The notes below the pieces were generated by a model, which saw only the letters and a list, made by a program, of their open reading frames with translations, ran no database searches and was not told where the DNA came from. Both the position numbers and the translations under genes were made by a program. This document shows, in pieces, positions 50,513-59,500 of a stretch of 64,000 bases of DNA; position 1 is the first letter of the stretch; every line of letters begins with the position of its first letter. This DNA is from Protea cynaroides. Its lineage: Eukaryota; Streptophyta; Magnoliopsida; Proteales; Proteaceae. Location: NCBI GenBank assembly GCA_028583415.1, contig CM053276.1, positions 115,165,002 to 115,229,001 on the forward strand, read 5' to 3'.

Positions 50513-53500
50513 GGGGGGGGGGGGGGGGGGGGGGGGGGGTGGTGATGGCGGTGGGTGGTGGTAGTAGCTTCCTTAAAAGTAGCTCTGGAGCAACCAAGCT
50601 ACTTTTTTTAGCTCCTAATTTTCGACTCCCATAGTTACTTTTACCCCGGTTCACTCCTTAGGAGCTAAATATTGAACCAGGGTTATCAATCAGTATTCTA
50701 CTCCGGATTAGCTCCCATGAAGCTGGGAGCGTTATCAAACGCACCCTTAGCTTAGTGGTTAGACCAAGGCTTCATATATGGAAGGTCTTGGGTTCAAACT
50801 CTCATATACTCAAAAGGGATTTAAAGGAGTTTTTCTGCTAGCAAGCCAAGAGTGGGCCCCACAAGATGATGTGGGCTGCCTCATATCTTGTGGCAGCGTG
50901 TGCATAAAATGTGATTGGAAGAGAGATGAAAACATGGGCAAGGTGTCATCCAAGGTGGCAAGCCTCAATTGGGTCGCAAACCATGCAAGAATGATCTTCA
51001 ATGGCAAGCTAGGTGGCAAGCCACCTCTGAAATTTGCAATGCATGGGTTTTGGTTGGTTGGAAGTGGTGCATGCAAGGGGATTCTTTAGGATGGGTGGTT
51101 AGCCATAGGGTGCGCATGGAATAAAATCTCGGCGCGCCGAGATCTCTCCATTCTCGCCATTAGCCAAGACGAAAACAGGGTTGATAACCCTTTTCGTCTC
51201 GGCAGATACATAATCTCGCCGAGATCTCGCCAATTTCTCGCCAATTTCTCGGCAAGAAATTGCTTTTCGCTTTTTTTTTCTCTTTATAAAAGAGAGAAGT
51301 CACTGTTCTCGGTCGAGAACTCGACCGAGAACTGCTGCTTCCTCTTCTTTCATAGTTTTTTGATGATTTTTTTATTTCTTCCTCATTCTTTCTTTGTTTG
51401 GACTTTTAACTTGCAACGGGTGGTGCTTCGGACTGCGGGGATTGCTCTAGGAGCTTCATATCAACTGTTGAAGGTAAGTTTCTTACCGAAAAATGAGATT
51501 TTTACATGAGATTATGAGGGAGAAAAAAAAAATTTCTAAAATGCGATGAAATTTTTATATGTCAGATACGTGAGCCCGATCTACAATTTTCTAGAATGTG
51601 ACGAAATTTTCTAGGATGGATCATCCACGACACTCTACGTATTACTAGACATTGTATCTGTATGAGGATTGTGGAATTGTGGACTATTGGCATAGGGGGA
51701 CTATGGGATCATTCAATATTAAATATTTGAACTATGATTTAATGATTTATAATGAAGTGTTATTTTGTTTCTCTTTCCCCTAATGCATTATGTTATTGTC
51801 TCATTTGCCATATTTGATTGAATATAATAGTTAATATTAGTTTAAATTTACAACAGACTTCAGCGTTGACTGTCAAAACATGGGTGTAAACCCAAACAAC
51901 CACAAAAGTCATTATTCTTACAATTTTATACTCTAAATGTGTTTATGTATGTAAAAATGAGGTTCCCCTGAAGTTGGAGACCTAAAAAATGTATTTTGGC
52001 CACCGAAACAGCATTTTTAAGCTGTCTCAAACAAAATACATTGTCTCGGCGAGATCTCAGTTTCAGAGGAGGCCGAGACTCCTCCGAAACCTGAGATTTT
52101 AAACCTTGAGTGTGCGGATTACGACGTAACTGTTATAATGCAATCATAATGATAAGAATATTTCATTACTTATGAGGTTTATGCATGTTGATAAAAGTTA
52201 TGATGAAATAAAATGTTATGCCACTTTAAGCTATGGAATGTTATGTTAGGTTTTGAAATGCTAAAGCTATGTTATGCTAAGAAAATACAAGTGTAAGACA
52301 TACAACGAGTATGTGATATCATAGAATAAAATGTTAAGGTTTGTCTATGGTTTCTATAATGAAATGACGTGACATGGACCGATCAAAAAAAGATATGAAA
52401 TGATATGAAAAGCTGATTGAGATGTTTAGACTATGCAAATGATGTGAAATGCTGATTGAGATTATCATGTTTAAATGTTATGATATTTGCCAAATTATGT
52501 TTGTGTTGTTTTCGTGATGTGAACTAGTAGTTTGTTTTACCTCACTAGAGTCTTGGGATCATACCTCATTGATATATGTTTTTCAAATGATGAGCTCACG
52601 AGCATGACCCAGCCTAGGGGCAAGATAGAAAGTTCTTACATTTTACATGCCTTGTTTTCTTTTGCTATGGATGAATGTACCAAGACAACTAAATTTCAGA
52701 ATGTACGTTGAAATAGTTAATATGCTTCAAACTATTTATTTTGCCATCAGAGGTCTCAGTTGAAATAGTCAATATGCTTCAGCTGATATGTAAGGTAATA
52801 GAATTTTGTTCAGTTGCCTTGAACTATGATCCTGACAGTATTGGCGGACCCTAGGTTCGAGATCTTGGGGGGTTATAGGACAAATGTTTCAAAGGTGAAA
52901 TTTGCCTATTTTCCATGATTTTGGTATCATTCAAAAGGTTATTTGATTAAATTTCCAATGAGACTAAGATCTTGGGATTCCAAGTTAGAGTGGACATGGT
53001 TGCCAAGGTATTGCACACAGCATCAAGGTTCCTATACCAATGATGCATAAACTATCTATAAGGGTCTACAAGAAGTGGTGTTCACCATTGTGCCTCGACC
53101 TTCATATAGGGCTCTCTTTGGTATAGTTTATATTTATGATTATGAGTAATTTATCGCAAATCATTTATGAGAATCTATAATAAGTCATCAATAATAACCG
53201 TTTGGTACCACTAGTCATCAAGAAGCAATAATAGATTATCACAATAATGAGAAATACATTCTAACTCATTTGTATAATTTAGATTATATTAATTTATTTT
53301 ATATATAAAAAAATACCATAAATCATGCCAAACAACTAATATCTTATAACGTTCAATATAATTAATTCTATAATATATAACAAATAAAGCTAGGTGTCAC
53401 CTAGGCACCATGGCCACTAGCAATTTCCTCAACACTATGATAAAAATGATTTGGAGAGCTATGACCAAAATATTACTAATATATCAATCTATGATAGAAT

Positions 53501-56500
53501 TTCTTTAATTAGAGGTGGGTAACGACTGGATTTATAATTTTTAAAGTTTTAGTTTATTTAAGAAACCCATTTAGAGTGTTATTGAGCAAGAAATATAGCG
53601 GGAGGGCTAACCCCCAATCTATTAATATGGATGAAAAAGGACCTTTTTTTAATTTCATACGTTTTCTTCAAGATTTTATAGGCCTACCCCTCCTAACTTC
53701 ATTTTTGGTGTATTCCCCAAGAACTTGGTGGTTGTTTTCGCTGAGAAGAACATTAAAGAAATGAAACTCTCCAGTTGTTTAAAGTGAGAAACCGAAGGTT
53801 GGGTGGAAATATTTTAGGGTCTAACCTTTTTTTTTTCCTGCCTGTATACAGGATTGGGTGATGGAAATGTGCATATTTGAGGGTCTGATTGTAGAGTTTA
53901 TGAAGGTTAAGTCCTTTGTTAAAACTGAGAAGATGAGGTACGTCAAAATTTGGATTATTGTGCATGGACTATCTACAAATTCAGTGTGGAGATGTTCCCA
54001 GGCAATCAATAGATCTTTTGAAGTACATCTTCAAGTTGATCCAAGTATCAATAAAGAAGAGATGCTCAAAATGCCCCAGGTATTGATATCCTGATCACAT
54101 CTCATCAAGGTTAAAAGTATACATTTCTTTCAGGTTATAAATAGTTGTCATGGTGACTAGGTGACCCAAAGCATTGGAGGGGTGGATTTATACAAAAGGG
54201 AGGAGGTTAAGACATCAATTTTTTCACTAAAGGGGATAAGGGGTAAACTATGATGTCATTTGATTTTGAAGAATCAACAACAATAACAAAGCCTAATCCC
54301 AACTAAATGGGTCGGTTTCATAGATTCTAGTCCTCCAATCAGCTCTGTTCAATGTCATACTTGAAACAAAGCCTAAGCTATGCATGTCTTTCTTCACCAC
54401 CATCCCTAGAGTCATCTTAGGTCTGCCTTTAATTCTTTTAGATCCTTCAATCTGAATCAAATCATTCCTCCCTACGAGAGCATCTAACGGCCTCCGCTGA
54501 ACATGGTCATACCATTTCAAATGTCTTTCTCGTAGTTTATTATGTATCACCGCTACTCCCAAATCAACTCTAATATGATCATCCCTTACATTATCCTTCC
54601 TAGTTTTGCCACACATCCATCTCAACATCCTCATCTCAGCTATACTAAATTTATCTATATGATGCTTCTTAACTACCCAACATTATCCTTCCTAGTTTTG
54701 CCACACACCATACATCCCTTACATCATAGCTGGTCGAATTTTGTCCAAATCAGCTCTAATATGATCATCCCTTACCTTATCCTTCCTAATTTTGCCACAC
54801 ACCATACATCATATCCGGTTGAATGCTGTCCTATAAAATTTTCCTTTAAGTTTTAAAAGAATACGCCGATCACACAGCACTCCAAACGCACCTCTCCACT
54901 TCATCTATCCTATATTAATCCACTGTGAAACATCATCCTCTATATCGCCTTCTTTATTTATGATTGAACCTAGATATCTAAAATGATCACTTTGTTGCAT
55001 CTCCACCTCATCATTTGATTCTGGAGAATATTTTCTCTAAAGGATCAATTGCAGAAAATAAAAAATCCCAACACCCTCTGATAATATGTACTACAATTTT
55101 TTCATTGATGTAACTATGTTATATGCCTATACTTGATTTCCTGTTGGTGGATAGCTCCTCTCTTCCCTAGCTAGTGTGCAACATAGAGGGTGTTATAGTG
55201 GATCCGTTTCAGAATATAAAAAACAATTAAGTTATCAAAAGAAAGCTTGATTTCAGAAAACAAGGAAATGGTAAAGCAAAAATGTCCTGAATTAAAGGCA
55301 TGATGAAGCATTTCAACCTTGCCCTGCCGGACTACTTCATAACTGGTTTTTTCAGTCCATTCTTCTATATAATGCCAAATGAAACTAGAGAATAGCAAGT
55401 TCATCACTATTGCCACAGGAAGAGACAACATATGATGATTAACAGCTTGAAATTTTAACTTCACAACCATGCACCAATAGCACTCTTGATTCAATAATTT
55501 TAATAGCCAAACAGTGCTAACAAAAAAATGCACAATAGCACATTAAAAAAATAGGGCCATATCAAGAAATGTGATTAATCTTTTTGTTCACAGTGTTTGC
55601 TTTGAGTTTGTAAACTCCAGTTGCATAGTTATTTCCTTCGTATTGGTTTTCAATACCCAAAAAAAAAAAAAAAAAAAAAAAACATCAAAAAATTTATCTG
55701 ATAGATAATGAGAAATGGCCATATAATACGTACAGAATGACACAAACTTCATCCCTCTTCAAAATTCCAGTTGGATCAGCTGTTCCCATCACATTAAAGC
55801 AATCACCGATAGGAAGCCTTCCTCCCTTCAGCCCCTTCTTCTCTTCCTTTGCTAGCACCGATAAACGACGTTGTAAATAAGGTTCCTCTAGGGGCATTCC
55901 ACATAAGATCATCCTTGCAGCAAGAAAGTCATCCATGTCTCCATAATAAAGAGCAACTGTAAGTACAGAAATAAAAAGAAATTTGTCACAAAGAATTCAT
56001 AAACAAAACTTTGAAAGAAAAAAAAAAATACAAAAATGGTAACAAATAGCTGAAAGAATATTCTGAGCTAACACAACTATAATAGGATGACCAAACCTAG
56101 AGAAAACCAGCAAAGAAGCAAAAATATTATTAAAATACCAAACAGGCCAGAATTTTGCCTTTACCAGCTGAGATTAAAATGACCAACATCCGAAATATGC
56201 AGAATATCCATGGATGACTGGTAAATCAGATAAAGGCCACAAACCACTTAATGCAGCACGTTTACTGGAGTGAACGTTTCGAGCATCCTCTAAAGCATTC
56301 ATTAGTAGTTCCATAAAATATTCCTTCGGGACACCTCCATAGTTAAAATGAGCAATTAATGATCTTGATAGAAATGCTTTACTCGGACGATTACTGCAAG
56401 AGGAAGATTATAAAACTGGAATTGAAGCATTTAACTCTCGAAAGAGAAACCAATTCCAAGAAACTGCACATGGTTTGCTATGTCAAGCTAAAAATCATGA

Positions 56501-59500
56501 TACCAGAACCAACACATACAAAATCCTTCAAAAATTTTCTACTTGTCAAATAGTTATAAAACTTTTTTATTAAAATTAATAAGACACCAATTCTCTCTTT
56601 TGAACCTCCTTCCTAGGAAATTCTTGCCTCACTCCTTTTGTCATCTGGAAGTTTCAATTTGTTCCTACTTTGGTAAAAGAAAAATGCCTCTAAGGGGACA
56701 CATGATGTAGGAAACGACACAACATGTTGAAGATCCAAGGCTGAGCTACTAGGAAGACAAGGTGGAAAAGGGTTAAGAGTAGATAAAGATTAGAAATAAA
56801 GTTCAAGTGTTTTTAACTTGGGGATCAATCGGAAACAATTGTGGAATCTTTAAAGTACGGTTCATAAGATTCGGAAAAAAAGGTTTCAAGATTATAAAGA
56901 ACGAAAAGAATCATATGCAATAAGATAGCAGGAAAAGAATGCTCATGAAAAATATAAACACATGAAAGTGAGATTATAGAACAATGAGAAAAATTACAAG
57001 ATAAGTGGAGTAGAAGAATGAAAAAGATAAAGCAAATGAGGAGATGGAAGCAACCCACCTAGCCTTCCATGGTTGCAGATCTCTTCCCTGAAAACACTTA
57101 ATTCATTCCATAACCATAGAAGTATAGAACACACGGTTAAGTCATAAGAACAATATTTATAAGATCCTACTAAACCATAATATACTTTGATTCCTTTTGT
57201 GACCCTAAATGACTCCTTCTATGACCCAAAAATAAATAAATAAATAAATAAATAAAATAAACTATTCTCTAGATAGTTTCCCCTAAGCACCTAGCGGATC
57301 TCTTAAATCATTCCTAAAGAAGCAAAAATCTAAACATACAACACGTAATAAAATTAGCATTAAAAATGAATACTGATTTGAGATCGCATAGTAAGCTAAT
57401 ACATCTATAATACACCCTATACCATCTTTCTGAATAGGATGTGAATTTTTCAAAACTTTTCCTAAATAATTGGCAAATTACATGAATCCCAAATTGAAAT
57501 ATATTTAGGCGAATGTTAAGGAAAATGAATTATTCGTTTCCAAAAAAAATAAATAAATAATACTTAAAACTTGAAAAGCAAAATAATAATAATAAAAAGA
57601 AACAACGAAAGAAAAATTTTAAAAAGATCCCTATTTCTTTAACCATGGTTTCAAAACTAAAAGTCGTGAGCAAGGAATTAAGTATCGTGTATCAGTCAGC
57701 AGAAATTAAAAGATGTATCATATCGTCTCGTGGATACGGTAGATACATACGGATACAGATGGATACGGGGCAAGATACGAACAAAAATCATTAAGAAGCA
57801 TACAAAACACAATTTTATCGCATAAAAACTATAAAAAATGATATTGAAAAGAAAAATGTTTTTTTACGTTCTGTTTAATACCACGCCGAGTTTGGGGCTA
57901 TGTTTTGAGTCTTTAGTCCTTATTAAGATAGTGTCTAGGCAGATTTCAACCTTGTAGGGATAAGTGAGTTTGCATGCTTCATTTTTTTATATAATTTATA
58001 CTAATTTTTTTTCATTGGGTGGTGTAGATATTTTCAATACACTGTCAAGTATAGAATATATATATAAGATGTTTTCACAACTTTTGTTGGATGATATATA
58101 CTATTATGTTACATTCGGATACACTGTATCACACTATATACAATATCAACACTTAAACGAAAGAGAAATCAATCAGAACAGTGCTTCTCGAAGGCTCTGT
58201 TTCTTTTACTGGACTCAACCAGGAGGAAGCAAGGTTGATCAACTTCAGGACTGCTTCAGTAACTGAGGTATGGTATGTTTTTCTCTTCTTCTTCCTCCTC
58301 CTCCTCCTCCTCCTCCTCTGATTTCTGTTTTATTTTCCCTTCCTCTTCTCTGATTTTTTCCACCCCTGGAGCTTGAATGAGAGATTAGATGCTTCAAGCT
58401 TCAAAAACACAGTGGTTGATGCTTCCTTTCAAGTCATTTTAGGGTTAGGAATCAAAGCCCTAAGGTTTTAGTCTATAAAATCAACTTGTAGAAGAGATCT
58501 GAGGGGAAACACGAAGGATCAGTTCGCAGAGAGAAGGTTCCTACAGAAAAATGGTTTTTCCCCAGTGTATCAACCGTATCGACATATATAGGTTTGTATC
58601 GACCAGTATCAAACCGATATGGTATCGATACTGGTCGACACACACTGGTTTAAGTTTTTTTTTTTTAAATTGTAAAAAAACACAGTATCAATACAGCCCA
58701 TCTGTATTCACTGTATCGAGCTGATACGCTCGATACACTTTGATACAGTACTTTTTTTTTAAAATGGGTCAATATCATATCGACTAGTGTCGATACTTGA
58801 AACCTTGGTCGTGAGAGACAACCAGTACCCACCTTACCTTGGGATTTATGTATAGTTGTACGTTGAAAGCTATCTTTACTTAAATGGAGTCATATATCTC
58901 AAGTAATTCGATTAGGTTTATCTTCCCCATTGGTCTGCCTTATTTTCTTCTACTCTCTTTTCTTCACTTCTTTTTCTCCTTTCTTCTTCTCTTGTGCTAT
59001 TACTGATTGTTCAAGTTCTGGTTCTGTCACATGGAATCGGACCAAGAATAGTCAGCGTTGCATACTGATTATGGTTTGTGAGCCCCCAAGGTGAGACGTG
59101 CGGGCAGTGGTATGTGCAGCATCAGCTGTGCTTGTGTTCATGATGTGTTCCCATGTTAGTTGAAATAAGGAAAGAAGGAATTGTTGTGTTGCTTTAATCT
59201 GATCTAGTTCATGGACTGATCGTGGTATGGCCGCCATAGTCTGATCATGCATGGATCTGATTAGTGGTTGGTTTTGATTCTTCAAGCAAGCTAAGTATCC
59301 TACTCTCTGCGATATGATTAATTCAACTGATCAGTTTCTGGCAAACTAAATTGATTTTTGAAATTTTTTGTGGTATGGAATTTCTTTAATAGGAATCTTC
59401 CCATTATTGGATTCAGCCTAATTTTGTAGACTGATTCTACTATCAAGAGTGGTCATTGACCTTAAATTCGGGACCAGAAGATCTTACTGCAGATTTTTAG

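Noticed and set aside
50328..50654. Long glycine-rich and proline-rich open frames
   Set aside because: They are translations of the poly-G tract and have no start context or other sequence; not genes.
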